A stretch of 64,000 nucleotides of DNA, taken from contig NZ_LMJY01000012.1 in the NCBI RefSeq assembly GCF_001421325.1, positions 1-64,000 of the forward strand, given 5' to 3'. The notes under the pieces are model-generated. The model saw only the letters and a program-made list of their open reading frames with translations. It was not told the origin of the DNA and ran no database searches. Source of the stretch: Novosphingobium sp. Leaf2 (GTDB taxonomy: Bacteria > Pseudomonadota > Alphaproteobacteria > Sphingomonadales > Sphingomonadaceae). This document shows, piece by piece, positions 16,864 through 25,514 of this stretch (position 1 is the first letter of the stretch; each line of letters begins with the position of its first letter). The position numbers and the translations under genes are program-made.

Positions 16864-17994
16864 TTAAACGAGGATGGGAACGGCCTGGCCGTTCTCCAGC
16901 CGATGCGAGCAGCCCAGCGACAGCGGATCGTCGCTTTCGCTCAGCGCGCTGACAGTGACCCAGCCTACCGCCCGCTGGCGCGCAGCCAGCGTCCGGTCAT
17001 GGCCCAGCGGAAGGAACAGGCGCCGCTCCTCACCGCCAGTGCCGGGCAGCGTGTCGATCAACGGATCAGGATAGAGCGAGAAGCCGGTGGCAGGTTCGGT
17101 TTCCCGGCCGGACTGGCCCAGGATCGCATACGTGCCGCCCCGGCCCATCGCGCCGGCCACGCCGTCCGCATAGATGGTGAAGCCGAACCACGTCTGATAT
17201 TCGAAACCGTGCCGCTCCGATGGGTCGAGCGTCAGGCGGGCCTTGCCGGCAACGCGCGCGGCGATCGTGCGCAGGCCAGCGATGCGGCTGGCAAGCGCAC
17301 CGCTTGCATCAAACGCGGCCAGTTGCTCGATCGCATGGTCGAACGGCCCGACGGCATACAGCAGCGGCAAGTAGGCTTCGCCGCCCGCATCCACCAGACC
17401 GCCCGCATCCTTGGCATCCAGCATCCGGCGCACGGCGGCGATGTGCGCGGCGGGCAACGGCAGCGCCTCGGCGCTCAGTGTATCAACCAGGTCGGGCATC
17501 GTGAAGTCGATCGACACGCCGGTGGCCCCGGCTGCGTGCAGCGTCTCAATCGCCAGTTCGACGATTTCGGCGGCGGCCTGCGTCGAATCCGCGCCGATCA
17601 GTTCGGCGCCCAGCTGCAACCGTTCACGCGCGGGATCCAGCCCATCGCCTTTTACCGTCACCACCTGGCCCGAATACGACAAGCGCAGCGGGCGCGGCGC
17701 CTGGGAAAGCCCGGTAGCCGCGATCCGCGCGACTTGCGCGGTGATGTCCGAACGCAGCGCCAGCAGGCGCAGCGATGCCGGATCGATGAAGCGGAACATG
17801 CGGCGCACTTCCACGCCCGCCATGCGGCTCGCCAGTGCCTTTTCGAATTCCAGCACCGGTGTTTCGACGCGGGCGTAACCGTAGCTCGCCAGAACGTCGT
17901 GCGCAGCGCGGCGCACGGTCTGCGAGGCGAAGGCCTGTTGCGGCAAACGGTCGCCCAGTCCCTCGGGCAGAAGATCGCGGTCGTTTTCGTGCAT
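16864..17994 (-). CDS. hisZ: ATP phosphoribosyltransferase regulatory subunit (HisZ)
   Basis: A 376-residue paralogue of histidyl-tRNA synthetase. The class II motif 2-like segment RPLRLSYSGQVVTV and the N-terminal LLPEGLGDRLP are seen, while the anticodon-binding part of true HisS is absent. HisZ binds the short HisG and confers histidine feedback control on the first step of histidine synthesis. hisG is not in the window. It precedes purA by 161 bases on the same strand. Confidence 0.88.
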   Translation of the reverse strand: MHENDRDLLPEGLGDRLPQQAFASQTVRRAAHDVLASYGYARVETPVLEFEKALASRMAGVEVRRMFRFIDPASLRLLALRSDITAQVARIAATGLSQAPRPLRLSYSGQVVTVKGDGLDPARERLQLGAELIGADSTQAAAEIVELAIETLHAAGATGVSIDFTMPDLVDTLSAEALPLPAAHIAAVRRMLDAKDAGGLVDAGGEAYLPLLYAVGPFDHAIEQLAAFDASGALASRIAGLRTIAARVAGKARLTLDPSERHGFEYQTWFGFTIYADGVAGAMGRGGTYAILGQSGRETEPATGFSLYPDPLIDTLPGTGGEERRLFLPLGHDRTLAARQRAVGWVTVSALSESDDPLSLGCSHRLENGQAVPILV

Positions 17995-18170
17995 GATGCG
18001 CGCGCCCTTAGCGCCGCGCGACGGCCTTGTCGAATGGCGTTGGCGATTGCGCTGCGACGATCAGCGACAAATTTTCCGTCGGCAGCCCGCCTGCAGCGGG
18101 TTAGACCGGTTCATGCGTCGGGCGGGACGCGTACAGGTCAACACGAAACTTGAAAAGATTGGGCCGATCC

Positions 18171-18953
18171 ATGCGCGCATTCACCCCTGCCTTGCTAGGC
18201 CTGCTGCTGGCATCCGTATCCGCTCCGGCCTTCGCCCAGGACATGGGCGGCATGGGCGGCGAGGACATGGGCGGAATGGGCGGCGGCGGCATGGGCGGTG
18301 GCGGCGGCATGGGTGGCGGCGGGGGCCGTCATCATGGCGGCGAAGGCGGTGGCATGGGCGGTGAGCGTGGCTTTCAGCCACCCAAGCCGATCAAGCGCGA
18401 CCGGTTCGACAAGCTGGTAACCGAGATGTTCCGCACCGCCGACACCAACCACGACGGCATCGTTACGCTGGCAGAATTGCACGCGCTGTTAGAATCACGC
18501 CGGCTGACGATCATCCAGGCCCGCTTCGCGCAGATCGACACCAATCGCGACGGCGCGATTTCACCCGCAGAGTTCATGGCCTGGCAAATGCAGCTTGGCG
18601 CGGCGGCGGCGCAGGATTCGGCGGCTGCGGCAGAGCGCAACGGCCCGGTTCCCGAAGCCATCATGCCCGATCCCGGCAACAATCGGGAGGATGCGATGAT
18701 CGCGTCCCTGATCGACCCGTTGACCGGCACCGTCATCGGGCAGGCCAATACCAACTACGATGCCGGCGTCTCGCTGCCGGAGCTGCTGGCCTACGAAGGC
18801 AAGCGCTTCGAGGCGGCGGACACCGACCATGACGGATACCTCTCGGTGCAGGAACTGCGCGCCGCGCGGGGTCATGATGGCCGGCGCGGTGGTGCGGGTC
18901 GGCCAGGTGGGCCCGGCGGCGCAGGCGGTCCTCCCCCTCCCGAGGCGCCCTGA
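18171..18953 (+). CDS. secreted EF-hand protein with Gly/Met-rich region
   Basis: A 260-residue protein with a signal peptide (LLASVSAPAFAQ). Residues 24-65 are a low-complexity stretch of repeated GGM and GGG units. EF-hand loops follow at 91-102 (DTNHDGIVTLAE), 123-134 (DTNRDGAISPAE), 193-204 (degenerate, N in place of the first Asp) and 217-228 (DTDHDGYLSVQE), so at least three should bind calcium. The C-terminus is Gly/Pro-rich. A periplasmic calcium-binding or metal-buffering role is inferred. The ATG at 18171 is chosen over an in-frame TTG at 18150. Confidence 0.85.
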   Translation: MRAFTPALLGLLLASVSAPAFAQDMGGMGGEDMGGMGGGGMGGGGGMGGGGGRHHGGEGGGMGGERGFQPPKPIKRDRFDKLVTEMFRTADTNHDGIVTLAELHALLESRRLTIIQARFAQIDTNRDGAISPAEFMAWQMQLGAAAAQDSAAAAERNGPVPEAIMPDPGNNREDAMIASLIDPLTGTVIGQANTNYDAGVSLPELLAYEGKRFEAADTDHDGYLSVQELRAARGHDGRRGGAGRPGGPGGAGGPPPPEAP

Positions 18954-18967
18954 CCTTCAGATGCAGC

Positions 18968-19438
18968 TCAGGGCGCCTGTGTGCCCCAAAGTTCGTCGGC
19001 GCGCACGAAGCCCTTGTGCCCGTCGCTATCGAACGCGCACCAGCCGTCCTTGCACTTGTCGATCAGGCCCACCACGCCCGGTTCCACCCGCCACAGCACA
19101 GGTGAGCCGGCGGACCCTTCCGCGTGCATTTCGATCAGGCTACCTTTCCTGACCATTGCCGAGCGTGAGCGTGACAGCATCAGGTCACGCATCCAGCCCC
19201 GCGTGCCGTCCGGGTCTTCGATCAGCCGCCACGGGCCTTCGCGCCGCAGGACTTTTACCGGCAGGTGGTGGCGGCGATATTCCCAGTCGATCCGAAACGA
19301 ATCGCCGGGCCCTACGCGCGAATTGGCGATCTCCTTGTTGATCGAGGCCCAATACGGCACTTTATCGTCGTCAGCGGCCAGCACCGGAACGGCGACAGCG
19401 GCGACCAGCACCGCGAGCAGGGGTTTCAGCAGGTTCAT
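18968..19438 (-). CDS. secreted SH3-like domain protein
   Basis: A 156-residue exported protein. A signal peptide (AVLVAAVAVPVLA) is followed by a bacterial SH3 domain of the SH3_4 type: ANSRVGPGDSFRIDWEYRR, then GPWRLIEDPDGTRGWMRDLML and a second repeat ending GHKGFVRADELWG. Such domains bind peptidoglycan or peptides. It is convergent with the EF-hand gene. The start at 19438 gives a clean signal peptide; the frame is open further upstream. Confidence 0.85.
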   Translation of the reverse strand: MNLLKPLLAVLVAAVAVPVLAADDDKVPYWASINKEIANSRVGPGDSFRIDWEYRRHHLPVKVLRREGPWRLIEDPDGTRGWMRDLMLSRSRSAMVRKGSLIEMHAEGSAGSPVLWRVEPGVVGLIDKCKDGWCAFDSDGHKGFVRADELWGTQAP

Positions 19439-19626
19439 CACAGACCTTCCTACCGCCAGCGCCCGCGCGCATTCAATAGTCTTGCCCGCCCCTTTTTGTG
19501 GACGGCGCATTTTCGCGACGGATACCAAAGCGCGCCAAGCCCTTGTCAGGAATTAATTTCGTGATCTAACCCGGCGTAAACAGGTTCGCAGCTAAGCCAT
19601 GCCGGAATACGCAAGGGGGATACCTG

Positions 19627-20931
19627 ATGATGACCAAGCGGCACCTGATGCCCCCGGTGGCTTTGCTGACCGTGCTGCCCACCATAGCCATTGCGCAGGA
19701 TGGCCGGATCGACGTTGCCGATAGCGGCGACACGGCGTGGCTGCTGGCGGCAGCGGTGCTGTCGTTCCTGACGGTGCCGGGCATCGCGCTGTTCCACGCC
19801 GGGCGGATCCATCGGCGCAACGCCGGCTCGGTGATGCTGCAATGCCTGGGCATCATGGCGCTTGTTTCGGTGCTTTGGGTGACGGTCGGCTACACGCTCG
19901 CCTTCGGGCAGGCGAGCGGCGGCTGGCTGGGCCAAGGCAACGCGTGGATGCTGATGACGCTGGGCAACGTGCGCGGGGACACCGCCGTGCCGGAAAGCGC
20001 CTTTGCGCTGTTCCAGCTGTCCTTCGCGGTGCTAGCGCCTGCGCTGATGACCGGGGCGTGGGCGGAGCGTGCCCGGTTCGGCTGGGTGATGGCCTTTGCG
20101 GGCATGTGGAGCCTTGTCGTCTACGCCCCTGTCGCGCACTGGATCTGGGGCGGCGGCTGGGTGGCGACGGGCGTCGGCACGCTGGACTGGGCGGGCGGCA
20201 TCGTCGTCAACCTGACGGCGGGCGTCTCAAGCCTTGCGGTGGCGGCGATGCTGGGCCGGCGCAAGGGGCAGACGAAAGGCGATAACGCGGCCCCCTCCCC
20301 GCTGCTTGCGCTGACTGGCGGGGCGTTGCTGTGGATCGGCTGGCTGGCGATGATCGGTGGCAGCGCACTTGCCGCCAGTGACGATGCCGCAGCCGCAATC
20401 ATCGCGGGGCACGTTGCGGCGGCTGCCGGCGCGCTGGTGTGGGGTTTGCTGGAGCGGATGACCGCGGGCACATGCTCGCTCATCGGCGTTGCCACCGGCG
20501 CGGTGGCGGGCCTTGCCAGCATTTCGGCAGGCGCGGGCTACGTATCGCCCGGTGCGGCCATCGTGATCGGGGCCATCGGCGGCGGCGCGTGCTATTTCGC
20601 GACGCGGCTGATGCGCGGCAAACTGGCCTTTGTGGACGATGCGCTGGGCATCATGGCCGTCCACGGCATCGGCGGCGCAGTCGGCGCAGCACTGCTTGCG
20701 CCGTTCCTGGCCGAGCGGCTGGGCGGGGTCGGCTATGGTCAGGGCATGAACGCGATCGCTCAGGTCGTGGCGCAAGGCGTGGGCATCACCGTCGTCACCG
20801 CGTGGGCAGCGGTGGCCAGCGTCATTCTGGCGGTGATGGCCTCGATCGTGTTTCCCATGCGCGTGTCGGAGGAAACCGAAAGTCTGGGACTGGACATCGC
20901 CACCCACGGCGCGCCCGGTTCGCGGGACTGA
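19627..20931 (+). CDS. Amt-family ammonium transporter with altered pore residues
   Basis: A 434-residue, 11-helix Amt protein. Conserved points include FQLSFAVLAPAL (F129/F133, counterparts of AmtB F103/F107), W174 in HWIWGGG, D187 in LDWAGG (AmtB D160) and H346 in AVHGIGG (AmtB H318). Two pore positions differ: N195 stands where AmtB has H168, and M242 where AmtB has F215, with I243 for the usual Asn. The C-terminal tail is short. No glnK gene is adjacent. It may be a divergent transporter or a sensor-like Amt. A strong AAGGGGGAT site precedes the ATG. Confidence 0.88.
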   Translation: MMTKRHLMPPVALLTVLPTIAIAQDGRIDVADSGDTAWLLAAAVLSFLTVPGIALFHAGRIHRRNAGSVMLQCLGIMALVSVLWVTVGYTLAFGQASGGWLGQGNAWMLMTLGNVRGDTAVPESAFALFQLSFAVLAPALMTGAWAERARFGWVMAFAGMWSLVVYAPVAHWIWGGGWVATGVGTLDWAGGIVVNLTAGVSSLAVAAMLGRRKGQTKGDNAAPSPLLALTGGALLWIGWLAMIGGSALAASDDAAAAIIAGHVAAAAGALVWGLLERMTAGTCSLIGVATGAVAGLASISAGAGYVSPGAAIVIGAIGGGACYFATRLMRGKLAFVDDALGIMAVHGIGGAVGAALLAPFLAERLGGVGYGQGMNAIAQVVAQGVGITVVTAWAAVASVILAVMASIVFPMRVSEETESLGLDIATHGAPGSRD

Positions 20932-20961
20932 CCGAGCCTTGCGCGCGGTCAGCCCGCACGA

Positions 20962-22368
20962 TCAGTCGCCGGTCAGGATGCGGTCCACCAGTTCCTTGAC
21001 GGTGGGCGTGTAGCCGTTGGAATAGAACGGGTCCTGCTTGAACTTGTAGGCCGCGTGGCCGGCGAACATCAGATTTTCGTCGATCGGGCCGCCGTGGGCG
21101 ATGTCCTGCAGCGTCTTCTGAATGCAGAAGCTGCGCGGATCGGCCAATCGCCCGGTGGTGTAATCGTCGTGGTCCTTCCATGACGAGAATGCGCAGTGCG
21201 ACAGGCATCCCATGCAATCGGCCTGATCCTTGCGGATCATGTCGCGCTCCGCCGCATCGACGAACACGATCGTATCGTCCGGCGTGCGCAGCCCATCGGT
21301 AAAGCCTTGCGCGAACCAGCCGCGCGCGCGCTCCAGATCCTTGGGCGTGACCCAGAAGTTTTTGCCTTTGACGCCAACGTCGAGGCGCACGGTATGCTCG
21401 CCCGCTTCCACCTTGGAATAAGGGATCTGCCGTTCGGAGCGCGCTTCCAGGCTACGCAGGAACGGGTTGCGCACGGCAGATGAATAGAACCCGGTGGGCG
21501 AGAAACGGTGCAGCAGCACATCGCCCGGCTCCAGTTCGCGCAGCGCATCCTTCCACGCCTGCGGAATTGGGCTTTCCTGCGTCAGCAAGGGGCGCGTGCC
21601 GTACTGGAACGCGATCGCCCCCAGTTCGGGATTGTCGATCCACGCATTCCAGTCACGCAGGAACCACACGCCGCCGGCCATGATGATCGGCACGTCGTCC
21701 GATATGCCTTCCGCGCGCATCACATCGCGCAGAGCCTTGACGCGCGGGAACGGATCTTCGGGCTTCAACGGATCTTCGGCGTTGGACAGGCCATTGTGAC
21801 CGCCGGCCAGCCACGGATCTTCATATACCACCGCACCCAGCAGCTGGGGCACCTTGTGGTAGGCCCGCTTCCAAAGCGCGCGAAACGCCCGGCCCGAGCT
21901 GACGATTGGCAGATAGTTGACGTTGAAGCGCGCCGCGATCTCGGACAGCTTGTAGGGCATGCCCGCACCGCAGGTGACGCCGGCCACCATGCCACGGGTC
22001 TTTTCCAGCACGCCTTCCAGGATCGGCTGCGCACCGCCCATCTCCCACAACACGTTGATATTGATCGCGCCCTCACCGCCCGCGATTTCATGCGCGCGCT
22101 GCACTTGCTCCACCGCGCCGTCGATCGCGTAGTCGATCAGTTCCTGGTGGCGTTCCTTGCGGGTCAGCGCATTGTACACCTGCGGCACGATCTTGCCTTC
22201 AGGGTCGTAGCTATCGGCATTCACCGCGCTGACGGTGCCGATACCGCCTGCAGCCGCCCACGCGCCCGAACTCATGTGATTGGTCGCAGACACGCCTTTG
22301 CCACCTTCGACCAGTGGCCAGACTTCGCGGCCACCGTACACAATCGGCTTGAGACCCTTGAAACTCAT
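20962..22368 (-). CDS. nitronate monooxygenase-like FMN oxidoreductase with Cys-rich C-terminus
   Basis: A 468-residue TIM-barrel flavoprotein of the NAD(P)H-dependent nitronate monooxygenase/2-nitropropane dioxygenase group. Family-like segments are GVTCGAGMPYKLSEIAAR, LPIVSSGRAFRALWKR and PIIMAGGVWF (phosphate-binding glycine loop), then IAFQYGTRPLLT. It is longer than the roughly 330-residue core; the extra C-terminus contains DCMGCLSHC, with a further Cys about 25 residues later. That could bind a metal or iron-sulfur cluster, but this is unproved. The true substrate is unknown. Confidence 0.82.
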   Translation of the reverse strand: MSFKGLKPIVYGGREVWPLVEGGKGVSATNHMSSGAWAAAGGIGTVSAVNADSYDPEGKIVPQVYNALTRKERHQELIDYAIDGAVEQVQRAHEIAGGEGAININVLWEMGGAQPILEGVLEKTRGMVAGVTCGAGMPYKLSEIAARFNVNYLPIVSSGRAFRALWKRAYHKVPQLLGAVVYEDPWLAGGHNGLSNAEDPLKPEDPFPRVKALRDVMRAEGISDDVPIIMAGGVWFLRDWNAWIDNPELGAIAFQYGTRPLLTQESPIPQAWKDALRELEPGDVLLHRFSPTGFYSSAVRNPFLRSLEARSERQIPYSKVEAGEHTVRLDVGVKGKNFWVTPKDLERARGWFAQGFTDGLRTPDDTIVFVDAAERDMIRKDQADCMGCLSHCAFSSWKDHDDYTTGRLADPRSFCIQKTLQDIAHGGPIDENLMFAGHAAYKFKQDPFYSNGYTPTVKELVDRILTGD

Positions 22369-22399
22369 TGTCTTTTCGTCTTCCCCAAGGCGCTGTCGT

Positions 22400-23167
22400 T
22401 CAGCCCTGCAATGCTTTCGTCTGTGCAGGCATGGCGCCTGCGATACGGCAAGGTTTGATGTCCGTTGGCGCCGGACGGTTCCCTACAGCTTCGAACTGCG
22501 CATAATAGCCTTGTAATGCGGGCTTGCGAACAAATTCCGTCAACCGAAAGCCCACCGCAGCAAATTCGCAGAACAGCAGCGGCGGCGGGATTCCGTGCGC
22601 ATCGGTGGGATGGTCAACGTCCACCACGATGACCCGCCCGCCCTGCCGCAGGGCCGGGCGCAGGCGCCACAGGAACGCGTAAGGCTCGGCCACCTCGTGG
22701 TACATGTGGACCATGAAAATGCGATCGAAGCTGGCGGGCGGCAGCTTGGGATCGTCCTGCGTGCCCAGTTTGATCGACACGGTATCCAGCTGTTCGCGCA
22801 ACACGCGCGCGCCCAGTCGCTCGTTGGCGGCGGCGTCGATATCCTCGGCCAGCACGCGTCCCTTGGCACCCACGCGCTGCGCCAGGCGCACGGTGTAGTA
22901 CCCCTCGCCCGCGCCGATATCGGCCACGCTCATGCCCGGCTCGATGCGGGCCAGGTCCATGACGACCTTCGCCTCGTTCACGCTGTCTCGCTGGGTTTCC
23001 GAGGCGAAGTTCGCCGCGTCGGCGCGCGAAACAGGTCGGTCGGCGGTAGGAAAAGCACGCGCGGTTTCGGGCCGGCCATCGTTGGCGGTGCGCTTGTGGC
23101 AGCCGGCAACAGCCAGCGGCGCGGCCAGCAGCAGCGCAACGCAAAGAGGACCAATCCCACGCACCAT
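22400..23167 (-). CDS. lipoprotein class I SAM-methyltransferase-like protein
   Basis: A 255-residue protein starting at 23167. The N-terminus ends in APLAVAGC, a lipobox, so the protein is probably membrane-anchored outside the cytoplasm. The remainder is a class I methyltransferase fold with an intact SAM loop, VADIGAGEGYYTVRLA, then FDRIFMVHMYHEV and ALRQGGRVIVVD. Substrate unknown. It lies 31 bases upstream of the nitronate monooxygenase-like gene on the same strand, so the two probably share a transcript. Confidence 0.8.
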   Translation of the reverse strand: MVRGIGPLCVALLLAAPLAVAGCHKRTANDGRPETARAFPTADRPVSRADAANFASETQRDSVNEAKVVMDLARIEPGMSVADIGAGEGYYTVRLAQRVGAKGRVLAEDIDAAANERLGARVLREQLDTVSIKLGTQDDPKLPPASFDRIFMVHMYHEVAEPYAFLWRLRPALRQGGRVIVVDVDHPTDAHGIPPPLLFCEFAAVGFRLTEFVRKPALQGYYAQFEAVGNRPAPTDIKPCRIAGAMPAQTKALQG

Positions 23168-23274
23168 GCGGCCCTTTAGCCGCTCCGCATCGCGATGGCA
23201 AAATCCTTGATCGTGCATCGATGGCATCGCCCATCCGGCGCCCGAGCTTCTTAAGGGAAGCGCAGGCGTTCCGG

Positions 23275-24402
23275 TCAGTCCGCGTCTTCGACCTCGACCT
23301 TCTCGCCGGTCACGCGCTGCGAAAGCGCGGCCGCCATGAAGGGATCGAGATCGCCGTCCAGCACGTCATCGGGCGATGTGGACACCACGCCCGTGCGTAA
23401 GTCCTTCACCTGCTGGTAGGGCTGCAGCACGTAGGAGCGGATCTGGTGACCCCAGCCAATGTCGCTCTTGCTGGCATGCTCGGCGCTGGCGGCTTCCTCG
23501 CGCCGGCGCATTTCCGCCTCGAACATGCGCGCCTTGAGCATGCCCATCGCGATTTCGCGGTTCTTGTGCTGCGACCGGTCGATCTGGCTGGCGACCACGA
23601 TGCCGGACGGCTGGTGGGTGATGCGCACCGCCGAATCGGTAGTGTTGACGTGCTGACCGCCGGCGCCCGACGCGCGATAGGTGTCGATCTTCAGGTCCGA
23701 CGGGTTGATGTCGATTTCGAACGTATCGTCGATCACGGGATAGACCCACACCGAGGAAAAGCTGGTGTGCCGGCGTGCCGCGCTGTCATACGGGCTGATG
23801 CGGACCAGACGGTGGACGCCGCTTTCAGTCTTGGCATAGCCATAGGCGTTCTCGCCCTTGATCAGCAGCGTGCAGCTTTTGATGCCGGCTGCTTCGCCGG
23901 CATGGTAATCAACCATCTCCACCTTGTAGCCCCGGCGCTCCGCCCAGCGGGTGTACATGCGCTGGAGGATTTCGGCCCAGTCCTGGCTTTCGGTACCGCC
24001 GGCACCGGCGTGCACTTCAAGGTAAGTGTCGTTGGCATCCGCTTCGCCGCCCAGCAGCGCCTGAATCTTGTCCGCATCGGCGCGGTCCGCCAGCGCCTTG
24101 AGGGTGGCGAGGCCTTCGTTGATCGTGTCCTCGTCGTCTTCCATCTCGCCCAGTTCCACGAACTCGGCGGCGTCGGCCATTTCGGCGCTGATCTGATTGA
24201 CGGTGCCGATCGCGGCTTCCAGGCGGCGACGCTCCTTCATCACCGCTTCGGCTTCCTTGGGTTTGTCCCACAAGGTCGGGTCTTCGACGCGCGCGTTCAG
24301 CTCGTCGAACCGGCGCAGCGCGCGGTCCCAGTCCAGAAACTTGCGTACCAGCGCGAGGGCTTTTTCGATACGCACGATGTGGGCCTGCCCTTCGGCACGC
24401 AT
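23275..24402 (-). CDS. prfB: peptide chain release factor 2
   Basis: A 375-residue class I release factor reading UGA and UAA. The GGQ peptidyl-hydrolase motif is in SGAGGQHVNTTDSAVRITH; the RF2-type recognition region shows VRISPYDSAARRHTSF. The start MRAEGQAHIVRIEKAL (24402) fits the family. The reading frame is continuous through KFLDWDRAL, so the autoregulatory +1 frameshift of E. coli prfB is absent here. Confidence 0.96.
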   Translation of the reverse strand: MRAEGQAHIVRIEKALALVRKFLDWDRALRRFDELNARVEDPTLWDKPKEAEAVMKERRRLEAAIGTVNQISAEMADAAEFVELGEMEDDEDTINEGLATLKALADRADADKIQALLGGEADANDTYLEVHAGAGGTESQDWAEILQRMYTRWAERRGYKVEMVDYHAGEAAGIKSCTLLIKGENAYGYAKTESGVHRLVRISPYDSAARRHTSFSSVWVYPVIDDTFEIDINPSDLKIDTYRASGAGGQHVNTTDSAVRITHQPSGIVVASQIDRSQHKNREIAMGMLKARMFEAEMRRREEAASAEHASKSDIGWGHQIRSYVLQPYQQVKDLRTGVVSTSPDDVLDGDLDPFMAAALSQRVTGEKVEVEDAD

Positions 24403-24569
24403 GACAGCAAAACTCCAACAAAAACGACAGACCGGCGCATAGCGGGGCAATCGCCGATGTAAAGCACGGCGACAAAAGCCTCCGTGCGGACAGGCCGGCT
24501 GATAGCCGCAACGCACGGACGGTTTCAAGCGGGGATGCGGCAGACTTGCCGGTCGTGCTGCGGATCAGG

Positions 24570-25514
24570 TCAGAACATCGCCCGCACGCCCACAACGCCG
24601 GACACGCCCGATGCCCGGTCGCCCGCGGTGCGCGTCAGCCGGGCGGTGTCGCCAAGCCTGCGCTCCCAATGCACACCGACGTAGGGCGCGAAGGCGCGGT
24701 TGCGCTCGTATCGCAGCCGCGTGCCCAGTTCCATCCGCTCGAACCCGGACGCCATCTGGATGGCCGGCACGTCCTGAAACGCGAAATCGACCTCCATCTC
24801 GGGCTCAAGTACCAGCGATTGGGTGATGCGCTGCTGGTACGAAGCCTTGGTCCGCGCATGCACGTCGCCCTGCGTCGACACGAACAGCTGGGCATCCACA
24901 TCGAACCAGTACGGCGCCAGCCCCTCGATGCCGATCAGCGCGTAGGATCGGTGCGATCCCGGCCCCAGATCCTGCCGCACGCCCAGTTGCAGGTTGAACC
25001 ACGGGTCGAGCGCGCGGCGCCAGTAGGCGCTGGCCTCCGCCCGGCCGGACTTGCTCGCAACGGCGCGATCGCCCTCGCTGGCAAGGACCGCCCGGTTGAT
25101 ATCGCCGCCATACCACGCGGTGCCGTCCCAGCCGATCTCATCCCCGTTGCGGCCCGCGCGATACTCCAGCCGGTCGATGATCACGGCACCTGTGGTGACC
25201 TGCATTTCCGCGTTCATCGCCTGGCGCGCCGCCGCCATGTGTTGGGGCGAAAAGATGCGATCCCCCGCATGGTCGGTCGGGACCGGCGGTGGCGGTGCAT
25301 CGGTTGGCCCGGCCATGTCCATGGCGGCGCGGTCGTGCTGGTGGTCCGCCATCTGCCCCGCGCTTTGGTCAGCAGACCGGCCCGATCCGTGCGCCATGCC
25401 GGCATGCTCCTGACCGGGAGGCATCGCGCCGGCATCCTGCGCCGCCGCGCCCGTAGCCACCGACACGGCGATCAGCGCCGCGAACAGCGCGCAAGTCCGG
25501 CGATCCCGTCTCAC
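24570..25514 (-). CDS. copB: copper resistance protein B (outer membrane)
   Basis: A 314-residue CopB-family beta-barrel. A GTG start at 25514 overlaps the copA stop (GTGA), giving a signal peptide (LIAVSVATGAAAQ) and then a Met/His-rich stretch (EHAGMAHG, MADHQHDRAAMDMAG) likely to bind copper. The barrel part has DRLEYRAGRNGDEIGWDG, WYGGDINR and LELGTRLRYE-like blocks and ends in Phe, as expected for an outer-membrane protein. Confidence 0.92.
   Translation of the reverse strand: MRRDRRTCALFAALIAVSVATGAAAQDAGAMPPGQEHAGMAHGSGRSADQSAGQMADHQHDRAAMDMAGPTDAPPPPVPTDHAGDRIFSPQHMAAARQAMNAEMQVTTGAVIIDRLEYRAGRNGDEIGWDGTAWYGGDINRAVLASEGDRAVASKSGRAEASAYWRRALDPWFNLQLGVRQDLGPGSHRSYALIGIEGLAPYWFDVDAQLFVSTQGDVHARTKASYQQRITQSLVLEPEMEVDFAFQDVPAIQMASGFERMELGTRLRYERNRAFAPYVGVHWERRLGDTARLTRTAGDRASGVSGVVGVRAMF

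Noticed and set aside
24300..24402. Programmed frameshift in prfB
   Set aside because: The frame is continuous through the KFLDWD region and has no in-frame TGA, so no frameshift is needed.
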